From: an uncultured Slackia sp.
Lineage (GTDB): Bacteria > Actinomycetota > Coriobacteriia > Coriobacteriales > Eggerthellaceae
Direction of reading: 5' to 3'
DNA: 12,182 bases
Assembly (NCBI GenBank): GCA_900553655.1
Contig: USEQ01000010.1
Location: 1 to 12,182, forward strand
In this document: one piece after another, positions 1-9,562 of the stretch
How the letters are laid out: the number at the start of each line of letters is the position of its first letter
Position numbering within the stretch: the stretch's first letter is position 1
Notes under the pieces: generated by a model
The model's database searches: none
The model's input: the letters and a program-made list of their open reading frames with translations, nothing else
Told to the model about the DNA's origin: nothing
Made by a program: the position numbers and the translations under genes

Positions 1-1348
<1,348 letters not shown>

Positions 1349-4300
1349 TTATCGCTCTTCTCCTTCGCCGGTTTCGGTATCGGTAGCGCTCTTGGTGCCG
1401 ATGAGGCTTTCCACATCGGCGTCGGCGCCGCCCAGAAGGTCATCGTCCATCAGGGAACGCAAGTCGGCAGCGATGTCCTTGAGGGCATCCCCTTCTTCTG
1501 CCTCGGTCTTTGCCGCATCGGCCTCCACCATCGACTGAACGGCGTTGACGTGGCCCCTCGTCTCCATGTCGGCGGCATCGAAGTTGATCGTGTGCTGGTC
1601 CTGAGCGACCATTTCGACGTTAAGACCCAGAGACTTCATTTCCTTCATGAGAACCTTGAAGGACTCGGGAACCTCGGCATCGTCGATGTTGTCGCCCTTC
1701 ACGATGGCCTCGTACGCCTTGACGCGACCCGCCGTGTCGTCGGACTTGACGGTCAAGATCTCCTGCAAGACGTTGGATGCGCCGTAAGCGTACAGCGCCC
1801 ACACCTCCATCTCGCCGAAACGCTGGCCGCCGAACTGGGCCTTGCCGCCCAAAGGCTGCTGGGTGATCAAGCTGTAAGGGCCGGTCGAGCGGGCGTGAAT
1901 CTTGTCGTCGACCATGTGACCCAGTTTCAGGATGTACGGGAAACCGACGGTGATCTGCTCGCGGAACGGCTCGCCGGTGCGGCCGTCGTAAAGCGTGGTC
2001 TTGCCGGTGACGGAAAGCTGCGGGACGAATTCATCGCGCGCCTTATCGCCGTACTTCTCGTGGTTGAGCTTGATGAGGTTCTCGTTCGCCTTTTGGATGA
2101 CGTCCACGATCTCGGGCTCGGTCGCACCGTCGAAGACGGGGGTTGCGACATAGGTCGGGCCCTCGACAGCGGCGGTGGCGTTCTCGTCGTCAGAGAAGCC
2201 CCACTTCGCAGCCCAGCCAAGGTGGCATTCGAGCAACTGGCCGACGTTCATACGGGAAGGAACGCCCAGCGGGTTGAGCATGACGTCAATCGGAGTGCCG
2301 TCAGCAAGATACGGCATGTCCTCGACGGGCAGAACGCGGGAGATAACACCCTTGTTGCCGTGACGACCGGACAGCTTGTCGCCCTGCTGAACCTTACGTT
2401 TCTGAGCAATGTAGACGCGAACGAGCTCGTTGACGCCCGGAGCAAGCTCGTCTCCGGCCTCGCGGCTGAAGCGATAGATGCCGACAACGCGGCCGCCTGC
2501 GCCGTGGGGAACCTTCAGAGACGTATCGCGGACCTCGCGGGCCTTCTCGCCGAAGATGGCACGCAGCAGGCGCTCTTCTGCGGTCAGCTCGGTCTCACCC
2601 TTCGGGGTGACCTTGCCCACCAAGACATCGCCCGGGAAGACCTCTGCGCCGACGCGAATAATGCCGTCGGCATCCAGGTCGGAAATCATGTCCTCTGAGA
2701 TATTCGGAATCTCGCGAGTGATTTCCTCGGGGCCGAGCTTGGTGTCGCGCGCGTCGATTTCGTATTCGGAAATATGAATAGACGTGAGAAGGTCTTCGGC
2801 AACCACGCGCTCGGACACGATGATAGCGTCCTCGTAGTTGAAGCCTTCCCAGGTCATGTAGGCAACCATGAGATTCTGGCCCAGCGCAAGCTCTGCGTGG
2901 TCGCAGCTAGGACCGTCAGCCAGGACATCGCCCGCATGGACCTCGTCGCCCTTGCGCACGATGGGCTTGTGGTTGATGCAGCCAGACTGGTTGGAGCGCT
3001 GGAACTTCGGAACCAGATATTCGCCTTCGTCGTTGCGGATGATGATGGTGGAGCCGTCCACGTAGTCAACGACGCCAGGATTCTGAGCGACCAAAACCTC
3101 GCCGGAGTCGACGGCGATGCGATGCTCGATGCCCGTGCCGACCAGCGGAGCATGGGGACGCAGCAGAGGCACAGCCTGACGCTGCATATTCGAACCCATG
3201 AGCGCGCGGTTAGCGTCGTCGTGCTCGAGGAAGGGAATGAGCGACGTTGCGACAGAGGTCATCTGACGCGGGGAAACGTCCATGTAGTTCACGGCCTCGG
3301 GAGCGACCTCGTCGGGCTCGCCGAAAACGCCGGCGGGGTCGCGCGTACGGCAGAGAACCTTCTCAGCGGGCACGAACACGCCGTCAACCGTACGACCGAA
3401 CTCGCGGGTCTCCTGGTCAAACAGCTCGTTCGCCTGGGCGATTGCGTAGTTTTCCTCTTCGTCTGCAGTCAGGTAGTCAACTTCGTCGGTAACCTTGCCG
3501 TCCACGACACGGCGATACGGGGTCTCGATGAAGCCGTAGCTGTTCACGCGGGCGTACGTTGCCAACGAGCCGATAAGACCGATGTTCGGGCCTTCAGGCG
3601 TCTCGATCGGGCACATACGGCCGTAGTGGGAATTATGAACGTCTCGAACCTCGAAGCCTGCGCGCTCGCGGGACAGACCGCCCGGGCCGAGTGCAGACAA
3701 ACGACGCTTGTGCGTGATGCCTGCGGCGGGGTTTGCCTGGTCCATGAACTGGGAGAGCTGGGAAGACCCGAAGAACTCCTTGATGGAGGCGACGATCGGA
3801 CGAATGTTGACCAGAGACTGCGGAGTGATCTCGTCGGGCTCCTGCATGCTCATGCGCTCGCGCACAACGCGCTCCATGCGGGAAAGACCGATGCGGAACT
3901 GATTCTGGATGAGCTCGCCCACCGTGCGGATGCGACGGTTGCCGAAGTGGTCGATATCGTCGACAGCAAAGCCCTCTTCGCCCTCGTGCAGGGCGACGAT
4001 GTAACGCATGGTTGCGATGATGTCGTCCTCGGTCAGCGTGGAGGAGTCGAAATCGGAATCGAAGCCGAGCTTTTTATTGGCCTTGTAGCGGCCGACCTTT
4101 GCGAGGTCGTAACGCTGGGGGTTGAAGAACAGGCCGTCGAGCAGCGTGCGCGCGGAGTCGATCGTCGGCGGCTCGCCGGGACGGAAACGCTTGTACAACT
4201 CGATGAGAGCTTCGTCTTTCGTAGTTGCGGGATCGCGATCGAGGGTACGCAGAACCATCTCGGAGCTTCCGAGAACTTCGACGATTTCCTCGCGAGTTTC

Positions 4301-4915
4301 CGCAATGCCGAGAGCACGCAGAAGCAGCGTGGCCGGCTGCTTGCGCTTGCGATCGATACGCACAGAAAGAATGTCGCGCTTGTCGGTTTCGAACTCGAGC
4401 CAAGCACCGCGGGAGGGAATGACCTTTGCGCCGAAAATAGTTTTGTCGGAAGTCTTGTCGCGTTCGGAGCTGAAGTACACGCCGGGAGAGCGAACCAGCT
4501 GGGAAACGACAACGCGCTCGGTACCGTTGATGATGAAGGTGCCGCGCGGGGTCATGAGCGGGAAATCGCCCATGAAGACTTCCTGCTCCTTGATTTCGCC
4601 GGTTTCGCGATTGATGAAGCGAATCTGAGCGAACAGAGGAGCCTGGAACGACACATCCTTCTCTTTGCATTCGTCGACCGTGTATTTGGGGTCGCCGAAT
4701 TTGTGGGCACCAAGCTCAACGCACATATCTTTCGTTGCGTTTTCGATGGGGCACACGTCGTTGAAAGCCTCGGTGATTCCTTCTTCCATAAACCACTTGA
4801 AGCTATCCGTCTGGATGGAAATCAAATTAGGGACATCCATGACGTCGGGAATCTTCGCAAAGCTGCGACGTTCCCTGTAAAGGCTGGTGGGAGCGCAATT
4901 TTCTGCTTTGGCCAC
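1349..4915 (-). CDS. rpoB: DNA-directed RNA polymerase subunit beta
   Basis: Complete 1188-residue beta subunit, close to the usual actinobacterial length. The start is GTG (4915-4913), chosen because GGAAGGAAG lies 6 nt upstream and the product begins just before the conserved [20 protein letters not shown] region. The rifampicin pocket is at about residues 383-412 ([11 protein letters not shown], then [13 protein letters not shown]). D392, H402 and S407 match E. coli D516, H526 and S531, the susceptible residues, while the position matching E. coli N518 is alanine (A394). Other hallmarks are [39 protein letters not shown] and [19 protein letters not shown]. The C-terminus carries an acidic tail of about 60 residues that ends by abutting rpoC. 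No rplJ/rplL genes lie immediately upstream, which is the common arrangement in bacteria. Instead there is a dedicated promoter and about 1 kb of non-coding DNA. Confidence 0.99.
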   Translation of the reverse strand: MAKAENCAPTSLYRERRSFAKIPDVMDVPNLISIQTDSFKWFMEEGITEAFNDVCPIENATKDMCVELGAHKFGDPKYTVDECKEKDVSFQAPLFAQIRFINRETGEIKEQEVFMGDFPLMTPRGTFIINGTERVVVSQLVRSPGVYFSSERDKTSDKTIFGAKVIPSRGAWLEFETDKRDILSVRIDRKRKQPATLLLRALGIAETREEIVEVLGSSEMVLRTLDRDPATTKDEALIELYKRFRPGEPPTIDSARTLLDGLFFNPQRYDLAKVGRYKANKKLGFDSDFDSSTLTEDDIIATMRYIVALHEGEEGFAVDDIDHFGNRRIRTVGELIQNQFRIGLSRMERVVRERMSMQEPDEITPQSLVNIRPIVASIKEFFGSSQLSQFMDQANPAAGITHKRRLSALGPGGLSRERAGFEVRDVHNSHYGRMCPIETPEGPNIGLIGSLATYARVNSYGFIETPYRRVVDGKVTDEVDYLTADEEENYAIAQANELFDQETREFGRTVDGVFVPAEKVLCRTRDPAGVFGEPDEVAPEAVNYMDVSPRQMTSVATSLIPFLEHDDANRALMGSNMQRQAVPLLRPHAPLVGTGIEHRIAVDSGEVLVAQNPGVVDYVDGSTIIIRNDEGEYLVPKFQRSNQSGCINHKPIVRKGDEVHAGDVLADGPSCDHAELALGQNLMVAYMTWEGFNYEDAIIVSERVVAEDLLTSIHISEYEIDARDTKLGPEEITREIPNISEDMISDLDADGIIRVGAEVFPGDVLVGKVTPKGETELTAEERLLRAIFGEKAREVRDTSLKVPHGAGGRVVGIYRFSREAGDELAPGVNELVRVYIAQKRKVQQGDKLSGRHGNKGVISRVLPVEDMPYLADGTPIDVMLNPLGVPSRMNVGQLLECHLGWAAKWGFSDDENATAAVEGPTYVATPVFDGATEPEIVDVIQKANENLIKLNHEKYGDKARDEFVPQLSVTGKTTLYDGRTGEPFREQITVGFPYILKLGHMVDDKIHARSTGPYSLITQQPLGGKAQFGGQRFGEMEVWALYAYGASNVLQEILTVKSDDTAGRVKAYEAIVKGDNIDDAEVPESFKVLMKEMKSLGLNVEMVAQDQHTINFDAADMETRGHVNAVQSMVEADAAKTEAEEGDALKDIAADLRSLMDDDLLGGADADVESLIGTKSATDTETGEGEER

Positions 4916-4950
4916 AGGTCTTCCTTCCGTTAGGGAAATAGACTATATAA

Positions 4951-4962
4951 GCGTAAATACGC
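4951..4962. repeat. 12-bp palindrome at the predicted rpoB transcription start
   Basis: GCGTAAATACGC is a palindrome with 5-bp arms around a central AA. It falls at about +2 to +13 of the predicted rpoBC transcript. It could be an operator half-site pair or a small hairpin at the mRNA 5' end. Arms this short could also arise by chance. Confidence 0.35.
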
Positions 4963-4970
4963 AAACGAAT

Positions 4971-4999
4971 AATTTAATCACGCTGAAAAATTAAGTCAA
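4971..4999 (-). promoter_or_regulatory. sigma-A-type promoter of rpoBC
   Basis: Read on the minus strand, TTGACT (4999-4994, 5 of 6 to the -35 consensus) is followed after exactly 17 nt by TAAATT (4976-4971, 4 of 6 to the -10 consensus). An A7 run (5009-5003) just upstream of the -35 looks like an UP element. The predicted start near 4964 gives a leader of about 50 nt to the rpoB GTG. The surrounding 4925-5110 is markedly AT-rich for this genome. This promoter would make rpoBC independent of any ribosomal-protein operon. Confidence 0.75.
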
Positions 5000-5176
5000 G
5001 ACTTTTTTTAAAGAAGTATGAATGTTTTCTGTATTCTGTCCAAAGCACATGCAATCTGAGCTGGGAAAATGGATTGTAGGTTTCTCAAAGTTACTTAGAT
5101 TTTTTCAAGCTTTATGGAGTGTATAGGGCAATCTCGCGACACCCGTACCACAAAGGGAGCACAAACAGATTCCGAG

Positions 5177-5196
5177 GCGTACGCGTGCCCGTACGC
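5177..5196. repeat. 7-bp inverted repeat (GCGTACG ... CGTACGC)
   Basis: Perfect arms at 5177-5183 and 5190-5196 surround a 6-nt loop. There is no T-run on either strand, so it is not an intrinsic terminator. It lies just outside the left arm of the larger inverted-repeat structure that begins at 5204. No function can be assigned. Confidence 0.4.
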
Positions 5197-5203
5197 ATGC
5201 CAG

Positions 5204-5381
5204 AAGTGTCAATTATTTTCGTTTTCCTGGCGGACAAAGCGCAGCCACGCAATTCGCCCCCAGATAATCCCAGGTCGCAGACCTCCCGAAATGGGCACGT
5301 TCGCCCAGCGCATCCCCAATCACCGCTTTTTTGACCATTAGTGGCGGCAATTCGCCTGGAAACCGAAAATAATTTCCACTT
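5204..5381. repeat. 178-bp element bounded by 29-bp imperfect inverted repeats
   Basis: The left arm 5204-5232 and the reverse complement of the right arm 5353-5381 match at 25 of 29 positions. This includes an exact 11-mer AATTATTTTCG (5211-5221 against 5374-5364). The 120-bp interior contains a TGGGC/GCCCA hairpin (5292-5296, 5303-5307), an AGGT/ACCT hairpin (5272-5284), and one copy of GCAATTCGCC (5249-5258) that recurs at 5347-5356. On the minus strand a 41-codon ORF without a recognisable ribosome binding site runs 5338-5213 and stops inside the left arm; I do not believe it is coding. No target-site duplication is visible. It may be a small non-autonomous element (MITE-like), paired operator sites, or a long-range RNA hairpin. 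Confidence 0.65.
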
Positions 5382-5497
5382 TCACCCTTGAAGCGGGATC
5401 TCCGGAATCAATGCGTATCGCACTCGCAGCGAAACCCCGCCGAGGTGCTCTTATCTCTTTGCGACCATTCGAGCATTTCTCGCCCCTGCCTCCAGGC

Positions 5498-5549
5498 AAA
5501 AAAACGACACCCCTCTCGGCCGACGGACACAAAGTGGCCGAGAGGGGTG
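5498..5549 (-). terminator. Strong intrinsic terminator for minus-strand transcription, no evident gene
   Basis: On the minus strand a perfect 14-bp stem (5549-5536 with 5521-5508, 14-nt loop) is followed by TCG and then seven T (5504-5498). It cannot serve the plus strand, which has no T-run after the stem. It lies about 500 bp upstream of the rpoB promoter. Upstream of it on the minus strand there is no ORF that stops before the stem, so the transcript it ends is unidentified. Confidence 0.85.
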
Positions 5550-5640
5550 CCGCATGCGAAATCGAAAGTGAGGCGGCAAGGCTTCGGTATGGGGAAGAGA
5601 AAGCCAAGAGAGAGGTTGCGCCCCACCTTGTTCCAATTCG
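5498..5640 (-). ncRNA. Candidate small RNA ending at the orphan terminator
   Basis: A perfect -35 hexamer TTGACA (5671-5666, minus strand) is followed after 17 nt by a weak -10, GATTTT (5648-5643, 3 of 6). A start near 5636 and the terminator at 5498 would give an RNA of about 140 nt. No minus-strand reading frame stops between them, which favours a non-coding product. I found no match by eye to 6S, SRP, RNase P or tmRNA motifs. The weak -10 and lack of homologues keep this tentative; the terminator could equally be the remnant of a lost or displaced gene. Confidence 0.25.
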
Positions 5641-5955
5641 CGAAAATCGACGCGAAGAAGAAGGTTGTCAACATCCGCACCTGGCAGACGCCCAACCAAT
5701 CGGGGGTCCGGATGCGCGCAGCCGTGAAGGTCGCTGAGATGCGGCGCCTCGCGGCCGCGCGCCATGGGTGTCGGATTCGGGATGCAGGTTCAGAAGACGG
5801 TCGCCATGCCTGTCTGAACTCCCGACAAGTGCATAGTAATTACATATTCAATAAAAGTAAAATGAGTGTATCTTATAAATAATTAGGATTTCCTTATACC
5901 CGTTCTTATGCATACGGTCACAAGGCGCACGGCCGCGCACAAGGCAGGAGAGCTC
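5550..5955. other. Non-coding stretch between the orphan terminator and the LysR gene
   Basis: About 400 bp without a gene I can support. The plus-strand frame 5589-5882 has a GC-rich third position and gives a basic peptide, but its tail runs into AT-rich promoter-like DNA and it matches nothing I recognise. An imperfect hairpin has arms GTTCAGA (5788-5794) and TCTGAAC (5813-5819). From 5831 to 5905 the DNA becomes AT-rich, with an 8-bp palindrome GTAATTAC (5836-5843) and a -10-like TATAAA (5874-5879) on the plus strand. No good -35 accompanies it, so the LysR-type promoter is only placed approximately here. Confidence 0.5.
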
Positions 5956-6840
5956 ATGCCGAACCAGAAATACGAAGCATTCGTCACCGTTGCGAAAACA
6001 GGCAGCTTCAAAAGAACCGCCGAGATTCTTGGCTACACCCAGGCGGGCGTCAGTTACATGATGAGCTCGCTCGAGCAGGAGATGGGAACCGCGCTTTTCA
6101 CGCGCGACCATTCGGGAGCACGCCTCACGGCCGACGGACGCAACCTCCTCCCCTGGATACAAGACGTGTGCGCAAGCGAGCAGGCGCTGCAGACCCGCCT
6201 CGAAGAGCTTCGCAGCGTTGAATACGGAAGTTTGCGCGTCGCCTCTTTCGGCAGCATCGCCGTGCAATGGCTTCCTGGAATCATGGAAATGTTCCTTAAC
6301 GACCATCCCAATATAGACTACGAACTTGTGACCTACGAAAGCCAGAACGAGATGGAAGAAGCCACATGGCGTGGAGAGTTCGACTGCTGCTTCGTCATAT
6401 TGCCGGCAAAGCTCGATTTCTTCACCATCCCGCTGGCGCAAGACCCCGTATACGTGGTACTTCCGCCCAGCCACCCCCTCGCCCACGCCCCGTTCTTTCC
6501 CAAGGAGTCCCTGGCTACTGAACCTTACATAAAAGTACGAAGCAGCGACGACCACACCGAGTTCGACGCCGTATTTGCGCGCCACGAAGTAGCGCCCCGC
6601 ACGCGTTTCGTCATGGACAATGACCACGCTGTCATGGGCATGGTGAACAAAGGCTTCGGATTCAGCATGTTTCCCCAGCTCGTTCTTGAAAGCGCCCCGT
6701 TCGAGCTCGCTCGCGTAGAACTTGAGATTCCAACGCATCGAGAGCTCGCCTTGGCCGTGCGCTCACACGGCCTCGCCTCCATGGCGACGAAGGCGTTCAT
6801 CGAATACGTTCGCCGGTGGGTTGCGAAAAACAACGAATAG
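5956..6840 (+). CDS. LysR-family transcriptional regulator
   Basis: A 294-residue protein of the usual LysR length. The N-terminal winged helix-turn-helix covers about residues 5-65, with FVTVAKTGSFKRTAEILGYT, QAGVSYMMSSLEQEMGTALF and the following TADGRNLLPW. The C-terminal periplasmic-binding-protein-like effector domain starts near residue 92 (GSLRVASFGSIAVQWLPGIM) and runs to the end. The ATG at 5956 is preferred over one 48 bases upstream because AGGAG sits 5 nt before it; the upstream ATG has no ribosome binding site. The protein would bind DNA as an oligomer and respond to a small ligand that cannot be guessed here. LysR regulators often control a divergent gene, but no divergent protein gene is visible across the non-coding region. 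The gene ends 3 bp before the stop of the convergent kinase gene, with no terminator between. Confidence 0.93.
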   Translation: MPNQKYEAFVTVAKTGSFKRTAEILGYTQAGVSYMMSSLEQEMGTALFTRDHSGARLTADGRNLLPWIQDVCASEQALQTRLEELRSVEYGSLRVASFGSIAVQWLPGIMEMFLNDHPNIDYELVTYESQNEMEEATWRGEFDCCFVILPAKLDFFTIPLAQDPVYVVLPPSHPLAHAPFFPKESLATEPYIKVRSSDDHTEFDAVFARHEVAPRTRFVMDNDHAVMGMVNKGFGFSMFPQLVLESAPFELARVELEIPTHRELALAVRSHGLASMATKAFIEYVRRWVAKNNE

Positions 6841-6843
6841 ACC

Positions 6844-8544
6844 CTACGCGGGGATGCGCAGCGCGAACGTCGTACGTCCTTCGAGGCTTCGCGCCGTCAG
6901 CTCTCCCCCATGCGCTCGAGCAATTTCACGCGCGATGGCCAGGCCGAGTCCCGCACCCCCGCCCTGCGTGGAACGAGCACCGTCTTCGCGATAGAATTTC
7001 TCGAAAATGGCCTGCAAGTGCTCGGGGCTGATTTCGCGGCCCTGGTTTTCCACCTCAACCACAAGAAACGCGCTTTCTGCGCCCCGATTACCGCCGACAT
7101 CGGTCGCCAGCGCCTCCTCGCGACGAGCGCTCACCACGACAGTCGACCCCCCATCCGCATAGGCAACGGCGTTTTTTAGCAGATTGTTCAGCACGCGCGA
7201 CACTTTCTCCGCATCGGCAAAGCACTCGATCGACCCCTTGGTTCGCACCTCGATATCAATCGAACGCGCCTGGGCGGACGGGTAGAATTCGTCTGCCACC
7301 TGACGGCATAGAAGAGCAATGTCGAAATGCTGACGCTCGATGGGGATAGAACTCAGGTTGTAGCGCGTGATCTCGAAAAACTCCTCCATCATTTCCTCGA
7401 GGCGATACGATCGATCGAGCGCAATCTGCGCATAACGGGCACGCTGGCCCTCCGGCATATCGGGGGCTTCGGCAAGCAGGGTGAGATAGCCGACGATTGA
7501 CGTAAGCGGCGTGCGGATGTCATGGGCGAGATAGGCCACCAGCTCGTTTTTGCGCTGTTCAGCCGCAAGCGCCGCCCGCTCGGCGTCATCACGCACACGC
7601 CGCAAGTCGGCAAGCGCACGTGCCGTGGGCGCAAGCTCGCGGGGAAGATCCGGTCCATCGCCCCTCTTCGAGAACAGTGCCTCCATGGCGTCGAAAAGGC
7701 TTCCAAAGCACCGCGTCAACCACGAAAGCGCGAACCCGACGACCACGGCGGCACCCGCCAAATACACAAGCATCGCCGCGGGAAGCCGCAAAGAGCGCAC
7801 GAAGTCGTAGACTCGCAGATCCCTGTATTCCATATGGCCGTCGGCATAATAGATTTCGTTCCACATTTGCCTCGATTGCTCCTGAGAGCAGGGAGATTCA
7901 ACACGCACGGCCGAAGGCGACGTTTCCAATGCCGAACAAGCTTCTTCAAACAGGGCGTTTTCGGCGGATTCATCCAAGGATTCAAGAACATCGGCCACGA
8001 TAGTTTCATCCGACGAAGAGGATGAGCGGAATTCATGGGTTGCCCCGGAATTGAGACCTGCCCCATCCGATCCCGCGATGTCAGCTGCCGCAGTCGAATC
8101 CGACAACGCGGCTTCTTCGTCGGCAGAGTCGTCCGAGGCGGCCACGGCGGCGGATTCGGCAACGCCATCCGTGCCGACCGCTTCGCCCTGCTCTACCGCA
8201 AGGGCGTCTACCACGCTGCGCGCATCCGCAGATGCCTCGTCATAGAGAGCCCGATTCTCCGTCAGCATAGCAGCGTAACGCGAGATCACCGCGATGCGCG
8301 TCCGCTCGAGCGACCCTTCGAACCATACGGTATCTTCCAGTCCCGCCTCTTCCGACGAAACCGACCGCCACGGACACGCCGAAGAGATGGCATCGGCAGC
8401 GCGCGGGGCGACGAAGGCGTCGACCACCGCAAGCCACGCAGCGAAAAGCACGGTCCAGGCGACCAAGCCGACAGCCACCCTGCGAGCGAAGCCGCGGCTC
8501 AGCGTGCGAAGTTGTTCAGTGCGATAGCCCGACTGCCTTTTCAT
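6844..8544 (-). CDS. Sensor histidine kinase, VanS-like catalytic core
   Basis: Membrane histidine kinase, 566 residues from the ATG at 8544, which has AAAGGGA just upstream. An in-frame ATG at 8610 overlaps the regulator gene but has no ribosome binding site. Order: helix 1 (about 22-46), an outer domain of about 205 residues with an Ala/Ser/Asp/Glu-rich section at 115-185, helix 2 (about 254-276), HAMP-like linker, dimerisation helix with the H-box LAHDIRTPLTSIVGYLTLL (H341), then the N-box (NNLLKNAVAY, 453-462), F-box (IFEKFYRED) and G-box (GGGAGLGLA). The stretch around SYRLEEMMEEFFEITRYNL and VADEFYP closely follows VanS as I remember it. The outer domain is much larger than in classical VanS, so its signal is probably different. 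It is encoded 55 bp downstream of its partner regulator, in one operon. Confidence 0.93.
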   Translation of the reverse strand: MKRQSGYRTEQLRTLSRGFARRVAVGLVAWTVLFAAWLAVVDAFVAPRAADAISSACPWRSVSSEEAGLEDTVWFEGSLERTRIAVISRYAAMLTENRALYDEASADARSVVDALAVEQGEAVGTDGVAESAAVAASDDSADEEAALSDSTAAADIAGSDGAGLNSGATHEFRSSSSSDETIVADVLESLDESAENALFEEACSALETSPSAVRVESPCSQEQSRQMWNEIYYADGHMEYRDLRVYDFVRSLRLPAAMLVYLAGAAVVVGFALSWLTRCFGSLFDAMEALFSKRGDGPDLPRELAPTARALADLRRVRDDAERAALAAEQRKNELVAYLAHDIRTPLTSIVGYLTLLAEAPDMPEGQRARYAQIALDRSYRLEEMMEEFFEITRYNLSSIPIERQHFDIALLCRQVADEFYPSAQARSIDIEVRTKGSIECFADAEKVSRVLNNLLKNAVAYADGGSTVVVSARREEALATDVGGNRGAESAFLVVEVENQGREISPEHLQAIFEKFYREDGARSTQGGGAGLGLAIAREIARAHGGELTARSLEGRTTFALRIPA

Positions 8545-8599
8545 GCAGACATCCCTTTCCGACAAAATACAAAGAACTCGGCGGCTTGCCACGCTGCCG

Positions 8600-9334
8600 C
8601 TATTCGGCATTCATGCGATAGCCAACGCCCCACACCGTGACGATGAAAACGGATGACGAATCGATGGCCGCAAGCTTCTGGCGCACATGGCGCACATGCA
8701 CCATGACCGTGTTTGACGCCGCAGCATCGGCCCGCTCGCCCCAAACACGCTCGAACAGCTCAGCCGCAGAGCGGGGCTCGCCTCCCGCCTCCATCAAAAC
8801 CCGCAAAAGCTCGAACTCTTTCGGCGTGAGGGAAAGGGGTTTGCCATGAAGCGACGCCTCGTGGGATCGAGGATCGAGCTCGATGCCGCGCATGCTCAAC
8901 AAGCCGCTCGGCACGGACGAAGAGGGCGCGAGCGCACGACGAAGACAAGCCCGCACACGCATACCAAGCTCGCGCGGACGGAACGGCTTGGTCACATAAT
9001 CGTCGGCACCGACGGCAAAACCGAGTACGGAGTCTATCTCTTCGTCTTTGGCGGAAAGAAAAATCAGCGGCACGTTCGAGAATGCCCTGATACGACGTGC
9101 GAGCTCGTAGCCGTCCATGCCTGGCATCATAATATCAAGAATCACCAGGTCAGAAGGATTTTCCTTCATCATCTCGAGCGCTTTGCGGAGGTCGTAGCAT
9201 GCCCTGCAGGAAAAGCCCTCGCGCTCCATCAGGCTTGCCACCATATCGGCAATTTCGCACTCGTCGTCGCATACCAAGATACGTCGACGAGGCGCGACGG
9301 CCCCATTGGCTTCTCCGCTTCGCAACTGCTGCAT
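8600..9334 (-). CDS. OmpR/PhoB-family response regulator, VanR-like
   Basis: A 244-residue response regulator and the likely partner of the kinase downstream. The receiver domain (about 17-133) shows the acidic pair D23/D24, phosphoacceptor D67 in LVILDIMMPG, S94 and K116 in VTKPFRP. The C-terminal winged helix (about 143-242) shows LSLTPKEFELLRVL, VWGE, SNTVMVHVRHVRQKL and TVWGVGYR. The blocks GADDYVTKPFRP and TVWGVGY are very like VanR. I start it at the ATG 9334 (GAGG 6 nt upstream). An alternative ATG at 9379 also has AAGG in place and would add 15 residues that the family does not need. A direct repeat with 11-bp pitch upstream suggests autoregulation. VanR/VanS in enterococci control peptidoglycan-remodelling resistance genes; none of those genes is in this window, so the target is unknown. 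Confidence 0.93.
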   Translation of the reverse strand: MQQLRSGEANGAVAPRRRILVCDDECEIADMVASLMEREGFSCRACYDLRKALEMMKENPSDLVILDIMMPGMDGYELARRIRAFSNVPLIFLSAKDEEIDSVLGFAVGADDYVTKPFRPRELGMRVRACLRRALAPSSSVPSGLLSMRGIELDPRSHEASLHGKPLSLTPKEFELLRVLMEAGGEPRSAAELFERVWGERADAAASNTVMVHVRHVRQKLAAIDSSSVFIVTVWGVGYRMNAE

Positions 9335-9562
9335 ACCCGCCCTCTTCCAATACGGTCCTACACCAGGCCGGGGCCGCATGCCAGGCCTTCGTTTTCCCGA
9401 AATCCTACCATTGGCGTTATATAGCCCAAAGCGGCTCTTGACCGCTTTAAGGAAAGATTAAGAAACGAACCCGACCTGTGACCATGCCTTGCAAGACCAT
9501 TAAGGCACGTCGCTCTTAGCATGCACGGCAGAGCCGAAGCCAACGCATGAAAGGAGCGCATT
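9335..9562. promoter_or_regulatory. Shared divergent promoter region: direct repeats and inverted repeat
   Basis: This 228-bp region lies between the divergent regulator and C39-like genes. A tandem direct repeat TTAAGGAAAGA / TTAAGAAACGA (9447-9457 and 9458-9468, 9 of 11 matching) has the 11-bp pitch of OmpR/PhoB-type sites. It resembles the TTAAG-N6-TTAAG pattern known for PmrA. It overlaps an inverted repeat AAAGCGG (9428-9434) / CCGCTTT (9442-9448). A minus-strand -10 candidate TATATA (9423-9418) has no matching -35, and the direct repeat would sit at about -36 to -57, the usual place for an activator. A third TTAAGG occurs at 9500-9505. No clear promoter for the plus-strand gene is visible. 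Confidence 0.55.

Noticed and set aside
2774..4933. Plus-strand open frame of 719 codons
   Set aside because: Antisense shadow of rpoB; no domain recognisable and no ribosome binding site.
5408..5765. Minus-strand open frames of 95 and 104 codons
   Set aside because: They read straight through the strong terminator stem at 5508-5549, so they are unlikely to be translated genes.
5589..5882. Plus-strand frame giving a basic peptide of about 97 residues
   Set aside because: Weak ribosome binding site, no recognisable family, and its end runs into AT-rich promoter-like DNA. It could be a gene remnant but cannot be supported.
5848..6738. Minus-strand open frame of 296 codons
   Set aside because: Antisense to the LysR gene, whose domain structure is clear.
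8035..8640. Plus-strand open frame of 201 codons
   Set aside because: Shadow of the kinase gene.
6844..9334. Vancomycin-resistance cluster
   Set aside because: Only VanR/VanS-like signalling genes are present; no vanH, ligase or vanX genes occur in the window.
8846..9424. Plus-strand open frame of 192 codons
   Set aside because: Shadow of the response-regulator gene.
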